From assembly GCF_007714205.1 (NCBI RefSeq), contig NZ_VMQU01000029.1:1-46628 (forward strand): a DNA stretch of 46,628 nt. The letters are read 5' to 3'. Positions 27,705 through 38,887 of the stretch are shown one piece after another. The position numbers and the translations under genes are program-made. Position 1 is the stretch's first letter, and every line of letters starts with the position of its first letter. The DNA comes from Mycobacterium helveticum. GTDB lineage: Bacteria > Actinomycetota > Actinomycetes > Mycobacteriales > Mycobacteriaceae. The notes beneath the pieces are model-generated. The model was not told the origin of the DNA and searched no databases. It worked only from the letters and a program-made list of their open reading frames with translations.

Positions 27705-27776
27705 TGAGGCCGGGGCTGATGAGGCCGGGGCTGATGAGGCCGGGGCTGATGACGCCGGGGTTGATGACGCCGGGCT
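27703..27776 (+). repeat. 15-bp tandem repeat at the 3' end of the hibernation factor gene
   Basis: GATGAGGCCGGGGCT occurs exactly at 27703-27717, 27718-27732 and 27733-27747, then two variant copies (GATGACGCCGGGG and a 14-nt unit) reach 27776. Each full unit carries an in-frame TGA TGA relative to the gene, so copy number does not alter the protein. Confidence 0.92.
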
Positions 27777-27881
27777 GATCCGGCTCGCCCGCTCGGCGCG
27801 GGCGCGGCCGGCGCGGCGTGTCACCTAGGATGGACGGCGTCTCATAGACAGAGAAGACTCCAACCCACAGGGGACATAGCT

Positions 27882-30743
<2,862 letters not shown>

Positions 30744-30798
30744 CCGTATCCGGCCGGTGCGCTTTGATCCCGGCCGCGTTTCGTCAAGGATCGACGCC

Positions 30799-31281
30799 AT
30801 GGATGTCAACGAGGTGCTCCTGCCGGGCGTCGGCCTCCGCTACGAGTTCACCGACCACAAGGGCGACCGGATCGGCATCATCGCCCGGCGCAGCGGCGAA
30901 TTCGACGTCGTCGTCTACGCCCGAGAGGACCCGGACCAGGCGCGACCGCTGCTGTGCCTCACCGACGAGGAGGCCGAGGCCATGGCGCAGATTCTCGGCG
31001 CGCCGCGGATCGCGGAGCGGTTCACCGAACTGGCCCGCGAGATACCCGGCCTCGAGACGGGGCAGGTCCACATCCTGGCGGGCAGCCCGTTCGCCGGCCA
31101 TCCACTGGGGGACACCCACGCGCGCACCCGCACCGGGGCCTCGATCGTCGCGATCGTGCGCAACGAGGAGGTGCTCGCCTCGCCGGGTCCTGCCGAGATG
31201 CTGCGCGCCCAGGACGTCCTGATCGTCATCGGCACCGCAGAAGGCATCGCCGGGGTCGAGCAGATCGTCGACAAGGGCTGA
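30799..31281 (+). CDS. KhtT/TrkA-C-type regulatory subunit of a cation:proton antiporter (Rv3237c-like)
   Basis: 160 residues from ATG 30799 (MDVNEVLLPGVGLRYEF); GTG 30757 upstream is less likely. The N-terminal half (GLRYEFTDHKGDRIGIIARRSGEFDVVVYA) matches the small regulatory partner of KhtU/AmhT antiporters, and the C-terminal half (residues about 80-155, DTHARTRTGASIVAIVRNEEVLASPGP and VLIVIGTAEGIAGVE) is an RCK_C/TrkA_C domain that binds nucleotides or c-di-AMP in relatives. The next gene, 4 nt on, is the membrane antiporter. The pair is a gated K+/H+ antiporter by family knowledge; the ligand here is unknown. Confidence 0.88.
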   Translation: MDVNEVLLPGVGLRYEFTDHKGDRIGIIARRSGEFDVVVYAREDPDQARPLLCLTDEEAEAMAQILGAPRIAERFTELAREIPGLETGQVHILAGSPFAGHPLGDTHARTRTGASIVAIVRNEEVLASPGPAEMLRAQDVLIVIGTAEGIAGVEQIVDKG

Positions 31282-31285
31282 GCCC

Positions 31286-32443
31286 GTGCAGGTTTCGGAG
31301 GCGCTGCTGTTCCAGCTCGGCGCTCTCCTGGCAGTGCTGTCGGTGCTGGGGGCCCTGGCGCGCCGCTTCGCGTTGTCGCCGATACCGCTGTACCTGCTGG
31401 CGGGCCTGTCGCTGGGCAACGGCGGCATCTGGCCGGTGGCCGCCGCGGGCGGGTTCATCACCACGGCCGCGTCGCTGGGCATCGTCTTGCTGCTGCTGAC
31501 CCTGGGTCTGGAGTTCTCCGCGACCGAGTTCGCCAGCAGCCTGCGGCATCACCTGCCGTCGGCGGGCGCCGACGTGGTCCTCAATGCCACGCCGGGCGCG
31601 GTGGCGGGCTGGCTGCTGGGGCTCGACGGTGTGGCCATCCTGTCGCTGGCCGGGGTCACCTACATCTCCTCGTCGGGCGTGATCGCGCGGCTGCTGGAAG
31701 ACCTGCGCCGCCTCGGTAACCGCGAGACGCCGGCCGTGCTGTCGGTGCTCGTGCTCGAGGACTTCGCGATGGCGGCGTACCTTCCGCTGTTCTCGGTGCT
31801 GGCCTCGGGCGGCACCTGGCCGGCGGCCGTCGCGAGCATGGTCGCCGCGGTCATCGCGCTCGTCGCGGCGTTCACCGCGTCCTATCGCTGGGGCCACCAC
31901 TTCGGCCGGCTGGTGACGCACCCCGACTCCGAGCAGCTGCTGCTGCGGGTGCTGGGGGTGACCCTGATGGTGGCCGCGCTGGCCGAGTCGTTGCACGCGT
32001 CGGCCGCGGTCGGCGCCTTCCTGGTGGGACTGACGCTGACCGGGGACACCGCGGATCGGGCACGCAAGGTGCTGGGCCCGCTGCGCGACCTGTTCGCCGC
32101 GACGTTCTTTCTGTCGATCGGCCTGTCGGTCGATCCCCAGCAGCTGGTTCCGATGCTTCCGGCGGCCCTGGTGCTGGCCGTCGTGACCGCGGCGACCAAG
32201 GTGCTCACCGGGATGGTCGCGGCCCGCCGCGACGGGGTGGCGCGGCGCGGCCAGCTGCGTGCCGGCACCGCGCTGATCGCCCGCGGCGAGTTCTCTCTGG
32301 TCATCATCGGGTTGATCGGCGCGTCCATCCCCGCCGTGGCGGCGCTGGCGACGTCCTACGTCTTCGTGATGGCGATCGCGGGTCCGGTGCTGGCGCGCTT
32401 CACCGGCGGCCCGCTGCCGCAAGGGGCCGGCTCGCCGCGCTAG
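31286..32443 (+). CDS. CPA2-family monovalent cation:proton antiporter (KhtU/KefB-like, Rv3236c-like)
   Basis: 385 residues from GTG 31286, four bases after the KhtT-like gene. About twelve hydrophobic segments; SLGIVLLLLTLGLEFS and ASAAVGAFLVGLTL are characteristic of Na+/H+ exchanger-fold CPA2 proteins, and FFLSIGLSVDP is near the conserved ion-binding region. Unlike KefB/KefC it has no C-terminal RCK domain, which is supplied in trans by the upstream protein. Expected to extrude K+ or another cation in exchange for H+ for pH and osmotic control. It converges with the Rv3235-like gene (3 nt between stops). Confidence 0.9.
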   Translation: MQVSEALLFQLGALLAVLSVLGALARRFALSPIPLYLLAGLSLGNGGIWPVAAAGGFITTAASLGIVLLLLTLGLEFSATEFASSLRHHLPSAGADVVLNATPGAVAGWLLGLDGVAILSLAGVTYISSSGVIARLLEDLRRLGNRETPAVLSVLVLEDFAMAAYLPLFSVLASGGTWPAAVASMVAAVIALVAAFTASYRWGHHFGRLVTHPDSEQLLLRVLGVTLMVAALAESLHASAAVGAFLVGLTLTGDTADRARKVLGPLRDLFAATFFLSIGLSVDPQQLVPMLPAALVLAVVTAATKVLTGMVAARRDGVARRGQLRAGTALIARGEFSLVIIGLIGASIPAVAALATSYVFVMAIAGPVLARFTGGPLPQGAGSPR

Positions 32444-32446
32444 ACC

Positions 32447-33019
32447 TCAACCGATGTGCAGCGCGACCACCAGCCACCGGGGCCGCCCCCCGGCGCACAG
32501 CTGCTCCACGCGGCAGGCGATCGCGTGGACCCTGTTGCCGCGGCTGTAGGAGCCGAAGACCTCGGCCGCCGTCTCCGGGTCGCGGCGCCCCGCCGGTTGC
32601 AGCCGCATGCGGCGCAGCACGGCGGCGCCGTCAGCGCCGGCACCGGCCCGGACCACCGACAGCACGGAGTCGACCAGGCCGGGCGCGAGCAGGGGCTGCA
32701 GCTGGGCGGCGGGACGGCGGCGGTCGATGACCTCGAGAACGCGGCGCAGCGCCGCGTCGGCGAAGATCGCCGCCTGGCGCATCCGTGGCGACAGGTTCGT
32801 GCCGCTCGACGGCGGGGGGTGGGGCTGGCCGCCGGGCCCGTCCTGGCGGCGCAGCGGCGCACGGGCGCCGCGCCGCCGCGGCGAGGCCGGGGACGGATGC
32901 CGGCACGCGGGCACGTCTCGGGTCGGGGGCTCGTAGTCGATGACGGGCGTCACGGTGAAAGCATCCGGGCCGGACGGCCGCACGACGGGATGGACGGGCA
33001 ATGTGCACTCTCCAGTCAC
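32447..33019 (-). CDS. Rv3235-family protein (DUF6459), Pro/Arg-rich N-terminus
   Basis: 190 residues from GTG 33019. The first 90 residues are Pro/Arg-rich and low in complexity; the conserved part begins near RMRQAAIFADAALRRVLEVIDRRRPAAQL and ends GNRVHAIACRVEQLCAGGRPRWLVVALHIG. This is the Rv3235 family, present near secA in many actinobacteria, for example directly beside secA in Streptomyces; no function is known to me. The late cysteines and helical pattern could mediate protein contact. The start is uncertain because the N-terminal segment is not conserved. Confidence 0.75.
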   Translation of the reverse strand: MTGECTLPVHPVVRPSGPDAFTVTPVIDYEPPTRDVPACRHPSPASPRRRGARAPLRRQDGPGGQPHPPPSSGTNLSPRMRQAAIFADAALRRVLEVIDRRRPAAQLQPLLAPGLVDSVLSVVRAGAGADGAAVLRRMRLQPAGRRDPETAAEVFGSYSRGNRVHAIACRVEQLCAGGRPRWLVVALHIG

Positions 33020-33194
33020 GTGGTCAAACCGAGTGGTCCCGACGGCGGGCGGGCCTGCTGGAGAGGGGCAGACACCGGCCATCATGGCACAACTCGACCT
33101 CACGCGTACCCGCGCGGCGCTGTGCGCCGGTTGGGCGGTTACCGTGGGCGGGAACAGCGGTGTGGCAACGATCGACAAGGAGGACGGGGCCGCA

Positions 33195-34610
33195 ATGGTG
33201 ACCCGCTTGTCCCCCGCGGACGCGTCGTTCTTCCGGCTGGAAAACACCTCCACCCCGATGTACGTCGGGTCGCTGTACATCCTGCGCCGGTCGCGCGCCG
33301 GGCTGAGCTACGAGTCGCTGCTGGCAACCATCGAGCATCGGCTGCCGCAGGTGCCGCGCTACCGGCAGAAGGTCCGCGAGGTCATCGGCATGGCCAGGCC
33401 CGTGTGGATCGACGACAGCGACTTCGACATCACCTATCACGTGCGTCGCTCGGCGCTGCCCTCGCCCGGCAGCGACGAGCAACTGCACGAGCTGATCGCC
33501 CGGCTCGCCGCGCGGCCGCTGGACAAGTCGCGGCCGTTGTGGGAGGCCTATCTCGTCGAGGGCCTGGCCGGCAGCCGCCTGGCCCTCTACACGAAGTCCC
33601 ATCAGGCCCTGATCAACGGTGTGACGGCACTGTCGATCGGTCATGTCATCGCCGACCGGACGCGACGCCCGCCGGCGCTCCCCGAAGACATCTGGGTGCC
33701 GGAACGCGACCCCGGCAACACCCGGCTGCTGCTGGGCGCGCTGGGCGACTGGGTGGCGGGCCCGGGCGCGCAGCTGCGGGCCGTCGGGTCGGCGGTGGCC
33801 GGGGCGGTGACCGACCACGCCGAGTTGCTCGAGGTGGGCCGTCGCGCCGTGCGCCTCGCGCGGGCGGTGGCGCGCGGCACGGCGCCCAGCAGCCCGCTCA
33901 ACGCGACCGTCTCCCGCAACCGGCGCTTCGCGGTCGCCCGTGCCAGCCTCGAGGACTACCGGACGGTGCGGGCGCGCTACGACTGCGACATCAACGACGT
34001 GGTGCTGGCCGTGGTGGCCGGCGCGCTGGCCAACTGGCTGCTGTCGCGCGGGGAACCGGTGTCGCCGACCGCGACGGTCCGGGCGATGGCGCCGCTGTCG
34101 GTCTACGCCGAGGACCAGTTCGACTCCACCGGACCGGGACAGATGATCAGCCAGGTCACACCGTTTCTCGTCGACCTTCCGGTGGGGGAGCCCAACGCCG
34201 TGGTGCGGCTGTCGCAGATCGCCCATGCCACCGAGTCCAACCCGACCGCCGCCAGCGCGGTCGACGCCAGGACCATCGTCACCTTGTCGGGCTTCGCGCC
34301 ACCGACCCTGCACGCCATGGGTGTCCGCGTCGCCACCGCCTTTCCCAGCTTCTCCAAGCGGACATTCAACCTGCTGATCACCAATGCCCCCGGGGCGCAG
34401 TCGCAGATGTACATCGCAGGCACGAAGCTGCTGGAGGCCTACGCGGTGCCGCCCCTGCTGAACGGCCAGGCGCTGGCCATCAGCGTGACGTCGTACAACG
34501 GCATGCTGTATTTCGGGATCAACGCCGACCGCGACGCCATGAGCGACGTCGACCTGCTGCCCGATCTGTTGAACCAGGCGCTCGAGGAACTCCTGGACAC
34601 CGCCCGTTAG
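33195..34610 (+). CDS. tgs3: Wax ester synthase/diacylglycerol acyltransferase family protein (Rv3234c-Rv3233c type, intact)
   Basis: 471 residues from ATG 33195, preceded by AAGGAGG at 33177-33183. Reads RLSPADASFFRLEN (start of WS/DGAT), KSHQALING at 134-142 in the active-site region, PLNATVSRNRRF and NLLITNAPGAQSQMYIAG later. In M. tuberculosis this gene is split into Rv3234c and Rv3233c by a frameshift; here it is one intact frame. The catalytic HHxxxDG is replaced by HQALING, so the second His and the Asp are lost. The M. tuberculosis Tgs3 has, from memory, the same substitution. Acyltransferase activity may be low, or the role may be different. Confidence 0.87.
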   Translation: MVTRLSPADASFFRLENTSTPMYVGSLYILRRSRAGLSYESLLATIEHRLPQVPRYRQKVREVIGMARPVWIDDSDFDITYHVRRSALPSPGSDEQLHELIARLAARPLDKSRPLWEAYLVEGLAGSRLALYTKSHQALINGVTALSIGHVIADRTRRPPALPEDIWVPERDPGNTRLLLGALGDWVAGPGAQLRAVGSAVAGAVTDHAELLEVGRRAVRLARAVARGTAPSSPLNATVSRNRRFAVARASLEDYRTVRARYDCDINDVVLAVVAGALANWLLSRGEPVSPTATVRAMAPLSVYAEDQFDSTGPGQMISQVTPFLVDLPVGEPNAVVRLSQIAHATESNPTAASAVDARTIVTLSGFAPPTLHAMGVRVATAFPSFSKRTFNLLITNAPGAQSQMYIAGTKLLEAYAVPPLLNGQALAISVTSYNGMLYFGINADRDAMSDVDLLPDLLNQALEELLDTAR

Positions 34611-34650
34611 CGCGTGGCGCGAAAGTTGGTGCCGCGGAATCGCAGCGAGA

Positions 34651-34656
34651 TAGCAT
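34651..34656 (+). promoter_or_regulatory. Candidate -10 element for ppk2
   Basis: TAGCAT fits TANNNT and lies eight bases before the GTG at 34665, with a weak TTGGTG upstream at about 34626. No ribosome binding site precedes that GTG, so the message may be leaderless. Inference from pattern. Confidence 0.4.
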
Positions 34657-34664
34657 TCGTTGCT

Positions 34665-35543
34665 GTGAGCACCGCGACCAGCGACGGCAGCCGGGCGAGG
34701 GCGAAGAAAAAGAAATCGGCCGCCCCGGACCCGCCCAGGATTTCCCGCGCCCGCTACGAGGCCGAATTGTTCCGGCTGCAAAGCGAATTCGTGAAGTTGC
34801 AGGAGTGGGTGCGGTATTCCGGGGCGCGTCTGGTGATCATCTTCGAGGGTCGCGACGGCGCGGGCAAAGGCGGCGCCATCAAGAGGATCACCGAATACCT
34901 CAACCCCCGGGAGGTGCGCGTCGCCGCGCTGCCGGTGCCGACCGACCGGGAACGCGGGCAATGGTATTACCAGCGGTACATCGCCCAGCTGCCCGCGCGA
35001 GGGGAGATCGTGCTTTTCGACCGGTCATGGTACAACCGCGCCGGCATCGAGAAAGTCATGGGATTCTGCACGCCGCAGGAATATGTGCTGTTTTTGCGGC
35101 AGACGCCGATCTTCGAGCAGATGCTGATCGACGACGGGATCGTGCTGCGCAAGTATTGGTTCTCGGTGTCCGAGGCCGAGCAGCTGCGCCGGTTCAAGGC
35201 GCGGCTGCACGACCCCGTGCGGCGATGGAAACTCAGCACCATGGACCTGGAATCGGTGTACCGGTGGGAGGACTTTTCGCGCGCCAAGGACGAGATGATG
35301 GTGCACACCGACACGCCGGTCAGCCCGTGGTTCGTCGTGGAATCGGACATCAAGAGGCACGCCCGGCTGAACATGATGGCGCACCTGCTGTCCACGATCG
35401 AGTACCACGACGTCGAAAGGCCCGCGATCACGTTGCCGAAGCGGGTGATCGCGGCCGAGAACTACCAGCGGCCGCCCCGTGAGTTGTCGACGTACGTGCA
35501 GGACTATGCGGCGACGCTGATCGCCGGCGCGGCGGACTCATGA
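34665..35543 (+). CDS. ppk2: Polyphosphate kinase 2 (Rv3232c-like)
   Basis: 292 residues from GTG 34665 (VSTATSDG), which matches where homology to the M. tuberculosis protein begins; GTG 34614 gives 17 more residues. The N-terminus is lysine-rich. The kinase core shows Walker A GRDGAGKGGAIKR, PTDRERGQWYYQRYIAQLP, and Walker B/lid LFDRSWYNRAGIEKVMGFC, then the PPK2 signature with DPVRRWKLSTMDLES. It converts polyphosphate and GDP/ADP into nucleoside triphosphates or the reverse and regulates intracellular polyphosphate. The stop overlaps the start of the next gene (ATGA). Confidence 0.93.
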   Translation: MSTATSDGSRARAKKKKSAAPDPPRISRARYEAELFRLQSEFVKLQEWVRYSGARLVIIFEGRDGAGKGGAIKRITEYLNPREVRVAALPVPTDRERGQWYYQRYIAQLPARGEIVLFDRSWYNRAGIEKVMGFCTPQEYVLFLRQTPIFEQMLIDDGIVLRKYWFSVSEAEQLRRFKARLHDPVRRWKLSTMDLESVYRWEDFSRAKDEMMVHTDTPVSPWFVVESDIKRHARLNMMAHLLSTIEYHDVERPAITLPKRVIAAENYQRPPRELSTYVQDYAATLIAGAADS

Positions 35544-36061
35544 CCGTCGTGTACGTCCCGGCCACGCTGGCGATGCTGCAGCAGCTGGTCGCGCAGGGAT
35601 CGCTGGCGCCGGTCAGCGGCATCGCGTTCGCGGTGACTCCGACGTTGCGCGAGGCCTACGCCGAGGGTGACGACGACGAACTGGCCGAGGTGGCGCTGCG
35701 CGAGGCGGCGCTGGCGTCGCTGCGCCTGCTGGCGGCCGACCGCGACGCCGGGCCCGACGGCCTGCCGCCGCGGCGCGTGGTGCTGAGCGCCGACGTCGAC
35801 TTGGGCGAATCCGGGGCAAAACACCGTCCCGACCTCGACGACGCCGTCGTCAAACTCGGTGCGCCGGTCGGGATGGACCGGGTGATCGCCGCCTATGTCG
35901 ACACCGCCGAGGCCGAGCCGGACGTCGTCACGGCGATCGAGGCGATCGACGCCGCGGACCTCGGCGACGAGGATGCCGAACTGGCCGTCGGCGACGCGCA
36001 GGATCACGACTTGGCCTGGTACGCCAGCCAGGAGCTGCCGTTCCTGCTCGAGCTGCTGTGA
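35540..36061 (+). CDS. Conserved hypothetical protein (Rv3231c-like, DUF6912)
   Basis: 173 residues; ATG 35540 overlaps the ppk2 stop. The protein has an Ala/Asp/Leu composition typical of mycobacterial cytosolic proteins, a conserved MTVVYVPATLAMLQQLVAQG start, RRVVLSADVDL in the middle, and DLAWYASQELPFLLELL at the end. I know no function; the tight coupling to ppk2 suggests a related role, but the sequence offers no catalytic motif. No membrane segment is seen. Confidence 0.85.
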   Translation: MTVVYVPATLAMLQQLVAQGSLAPVSGIAFAVTPTLREAYAEGDDDELAEVALREAALASLRLLAADRDAGPDGLPPRRVVLSADVDLGESGAKHRPDLDDAVVKLGAPVGMDRVIAAYVDTAEAEPDVVTAIEAIDAADLGDEDAELAVGDAQDHDLAWYASQELPFLLELL

Positions 36062-36098
36062 TGGCGAGGGACCGGAGCGGGTGCGTCACATTTTCGTA

Positions 36099-36126
36099 TA
36101 CGGTAGCGTAAGTTACGCTACCGTAG
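36099..36126 (+). promoter_or_regulatory. 27-bp palindromic operator before the ferredoxin reductase gene
   Basis: ACGGTAGCGTAA (36100-36111) and its exact complement TTACGCTACCGT (36113-36124) are separated by one base, and the flanking T/A pair extends it to 27 bp. The right half reads GTTACGCTACCGTAG, close to the motif before desA3. TACGGT at 36099-36104 could be a -10. Size and symmetry suit a TetR-type repressor of lipid genes; no such regulator gene is adjacent. Confidence 0.75.
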
Positions 36127-36199
36127 CTTCTGGGAGCGGCGCCGTACCGTCGCCGGCGGGGGGCGCTGACAAGTGACCAGTCGTGGACAGGAGCCCCCG

Positions 36200-37345
36200 A
36201 TGAGCAAGAATTACGCCCCGGTCACCGCCAATGTCGTCGAGACCACGCGTCCCACCGTCGCGGGCGCCGACAGGCATCCCGCCTGGCACGCGCTGCGCAC
36301 GCTGGCGGCCCGCATCACCACGCCGCTGCTGCCCGACGACTACCTGCGCCTGGCAAATCCGCTGTGGTCCGCGCGGGAGTTGCGGGGCCGCATCATTCAG
36401 GTGCGCCGGGAGACGGAGGACTCCGCGACGCTGGTGATCAAACCGGGCTGGGGCTTCAGCTTCGACTATCAGCCGGGTCAGTACATCGGGATCGGCGTCC
36501 CACTCGACGGGCGGTGGCGCTGGCGGTCGTACTCGCTGACGTCGAGCCCGGCCGCCCCGTCCGGGTCGTCGCGCACGGTCACGATCACCGTGAAGGCGAT
36601 GCCCGAAGGATTTCTCTCCACCCATCTGGTCGCCGGTGTCGAGCCGGGGACCATCGTGCGACTGGCCGCCCCGCGGGGCAACTTCGTCCTGCCCGACCCG
36701 GCGCCGCGCTCCATCCTGTTCCTCACCGCCGGATCCGGGATCACGCCGGTGATGTCGATGTTACGAACATTGTTGCGCCGCAACCAAATCGGCGATGTCG
36801 TGCATCTGCATTCGGCCCCCACCCAAGCCGAGGTGATGTTCGGCGCCGAGTTGGCCGCGCTGGCCGCGGGCCGGCAGGGCTACCGGCTGCGGGTGCGCGA
36901 GACCCGCGTCGAGGGGCGGCTGGACCTGGCTGGCCTCGACCGGGAGGTGCCGGACTGGCGCGAACGCCAGACGTGGGCGTGCGGGCCGGAGAGCATGCTC
37001 ACCCAGGCCGAGAAGGTGTGGTCGGCGGCCGGCATCGGCGATCGGCTGCACCTGGAGCGGTTCGCGGTGGCCAAGGCGGCGCCGGCCGGAGCGGGGGGAA
37101 CGGTCACGTTCGCGCGAAGCGGTCGCGCCGTCGCCGCCGACGCCGCGACGTCGTTGATGGAGGCGGGCGAGGGCGCCGGTGTGCAGATGCCCTTCGGCTG
37201 CCGCATGGGTATCTGCCAGTCGTGTGTGGTGAGCTTGGTGGACGGCCACGTCCGCGACCTGCGAACCGGCCGCGAGCACGAACCTGGCAGCCGCATCCAG
37301 ACCTGCGTCTCGGCGGCCTCCGGCGATTGTGTGGTCGACATCTAA
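36200..37345 (+). CDS. Ferredoxin/flavin reductase of the stearoyl desaturase system (Rv3230c-like)
   Basis: 381 residues from ATG 36200 after AGGAGC. A FAD-binding barrel with [11 protein letters not shown], an NAD(P)-binding domain with [20 protein letters not shown], and a C-terminal plant-type [2Fe-2S] domain with CRMGICQSC (Cys334, 339, 342) and a fourth Cys at 369. In M. tuberculosis this protein passes electrons from NADPH to DesA3, which introduces a double bond into stearoyl-CoA (family knowledge). An N-terminal stretch of about 50 residues without known motif precedes the FAD domain. The palindrome just upstream and the related motif before desA3 indicate co-regulation. Confidence 0.95.
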   Translation: MSKNYAPVTANVVETTRPTVAGADRHPAWHALRTLAARITTPLLPDDYLRLANPLWSARELRGRIIQVRRETEDSATLVIKPGWGFSFDYQPGQYIGIGVPLDGRWRWRSYSLTSSPAAPSGSSRTVTITVKAMPEGFLSTHLVAGVEPGTIVRLAAPRGNFVLPDPAPRSILFLTAGSGITPVMSMLRTLLRRNQIGDVVHLHSAPTQAEVMFGAELAALAAGRQGYRLRVRETRVEGRLDLAGLDREVPDWRERQTWACGPESMLTQAEKVWSAAGIGDRLHLERFAVAKAAPAGAGGTVTFARSGRAVAADAATSLMEAGEGAGVQMPFGCRMGICQSCVVSLVDGHVRDLRTGREHEPGSRIQTCVSAASGDCVVDI

Positions 37346-37358
37346 GAGCTACTGACAG

Positions 37359-37392
37359 GTAACCTACGGTTTCGTAGGTTACGATAACGTAG
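37359..37392 (+). promoter_or_regulatory. Operator motif before desA3, related to the one before the reductase gene
   Basis: GTAACCTACG (37359-37368) and CGTAGGTTAC (37373-37382) form a 10-bp inverted repeat with a 4-nt loop. Overlapping it, GTTACGATAACGTAG (37378-37392) matches the right half of the upstream gene's operator, GTTACGCTACCGTAG, at 13 of 15 positions. TAACGT at 37385-37390 may be a -10. A common repressor for both genes is inferred. Confidence 0.7.
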
Positions 37393-37447
37393 GTGAGCGG
37401 CCCCCGGGGTCAACCACCACCCGATCAACCGCAGGGAGCTGAAGACG

Positions 37448-38737
37448 ATGGCGATCACCGACGTCGACGTATTCGCGCATTTGACCGATGCTGACGTCGA
37501 AAGCCTGGCGTTCGAGCTGGACGCCATCCGCCGCGACATCGAAGACTCGCGCGGCGAGCGCGACGCGCGCTATATCCACCGCACCATCGCGGCCCAGCGC
37601 GCACTCGAGATCGCCGGGCGGGTGCTGCTCGCGGCCAGTTCACGACGTTCTGCCTGGTGGGCGGGCACCGTGACCCTGGGCGTGGCCAAGATCGTCGAGA
37701 ACATGGAGATCGGCCACAACGTCATGCACGGCCAGTGGGACTGGATGAACGACCCGGAGATCCATTCCTCGACGTGGGAGTGGGACATGAGCGGGTCCTC
37801 GAAGCACTGGCGCTACACCCACAACTTCGTGCACCACAAGTTCACCAACATCCTCGGGATGGACGACGACGTCGGCTACGGCTTGCTGCGCGTCACCCGT
37901 GACCAGCGCTGGAAGCGTTTCAACCTCTTCAACGTGGTCTACAACACGCTGCTCGCCCTTCTCTTCGAATGGGGCGTCGGCCTGCAGCACGTGGAGCTGG
38001 GCAAGATCGCCAAGCGCCGGATGGAGCACGACGAGGCCCGGGAACGGGTCGACGAGTTCCTGGCCAAGGCCGGCCGGCAGGTGCTCAAGGACTATGTCGC
38101 CTTCCCGGCGCTGACCGCGCTCTCGCCGGGGGCGACGTACCGGTCGACGCTGAAAGCCAACGCGCTGGCCAACGTGATCCGCAACGTGTGGTCCAACGCG
38201 GTCATCTTCTGCGGCCATTTCCCCGACGGCGCCGAGAAGTTCACCAAGACCGACATGATCGGCGAAACCCAGGGTCAGTGGTACCTGCGCCAGATGCTGG
38301 GCAGCGCCAACTTCGACGCCGGGCCCGCGCTGCGGTTCATGAGCGGCAACCTGTGCCACCAGATCGAGCATCACCTCTATCCCGACCTGCCCAGCAACCG
38401 GCTGCACGAGATCTCGGTGCGCGTGCGCGCGCTCTGCGACAAGTACGACCTGCCCTACACCACGGGCTCGTTTCTGCTGCAGTACGGCAAGACCTGGCGC
38501 ACCATCGCCAAGCTGTCGCTGCCCGACCGCTACCTGCGCGACACCGCCGACGACGCGCCGGAGACCCGCAGCGAGCGAATGTTCGCCGCGCTGGAACCCG
38601 GCTTCGCGGGCACCGACCCGGCGACGGGCCGCCGGCGCGGGCTCAAGACCGCGATCGCCACGGTGCGGGGGTGGCGGGGCAAGAAGCGCGCCGCCGCGGC
38701 GGTGGCCGGCCCCGTCGAGGAGGAGTCCGCCGCCTAG
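37448..38737 (+). CDS. desA3: Stearoyl-CoA delta-9 desaturase DesA3
   Basis: 429 residues from ATG 37448. Membrane di-iron fatty acid desaturase making oleic acid. The three histidine boxes are HNVMH (90-94), HNFVHH (125-130) and HQIEHH (304-309). Hydrophobic helices surround them. The C-terminal 60 residues are Ala/Arg-rich and poorly conserved. Electrons come from the reductase encoded immediately upstream; the spacing (102 nt) and operator between them suggest coordinate but separate transcription. A 15-bp repeat follows the stop codon. Confidence 0.96.
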   Translation: MAITDVDVFAHLTDADVESLAFELDAIRRDIEDSRGERDARYIHRTIAAQRALEIAGRVLLAASSRRSAWWAGTVTLGVAKIVENMEIGHNVMHGQWDWMNDPEIHSSTWEWDMSGSSKHWRYTHNFVHHKFTNILGMDDDVGYGLLRVTRDQRWKRFNLFNVVYNTLLALLFEWGVGLQHVELGKIAKRRMEHDEARERVDEFLAKAGRQVLKDYVAFPALTALSPGATYRSTLKANALANVIRNVWSNAVIFCGHFPDGAEKFTKTDMIGETQGQWYLRQMLGSANFDAGPALRFMSGNLCHQIEHHLYPDLPSNRLHEISVRVRALCDKYDLPYTTGSFLLQYGKTWRTIAKLSLPDRYLRDTADDAPETRSERMFAALEPGFAGTDPATGRRRGLKTAIATVRGWRGKKRAAAAVAGPVEEESAA

Positions 38738-38760
38738 CCGCGGCCCATCCAGCACAACGG

Positions 38761-38820
38761 TTTCCGCTTGCCGGGTTTCCGCTTGCCGGGTTTCCGCTTG
38801 CCGGGTTTCCGCTTGCCGGG
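38761..38820 (+). repeat. 15-bp tandem repeat downstream of desA3 (4 exact copies)
   Basis: TTTCCGCTTGCCGGG is repeated exactly four times from 38761 to 38820, between the desA3 stop (38737) and the AraC gene. Perfect copies suggest recent expansion; useful as a strain marker of MIRU type. Confidence 0.95.
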
Positions 38821-38887
38821 ATGGTCAGGGCCCGTCGATGGCGGCCGTGCATGATCGGAGATCCCGGGTTCGGCCATACTGGGATTC

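Noticed and set aside
32456..35482. 1008-codon plus-strand frame crossing the Rv3235, WS/DGAT and ppk2 genes
   Set aside because: It overlaps three genes with recognised products in other frames and encodes low-complexity Arg/Ala/Gly sequence.
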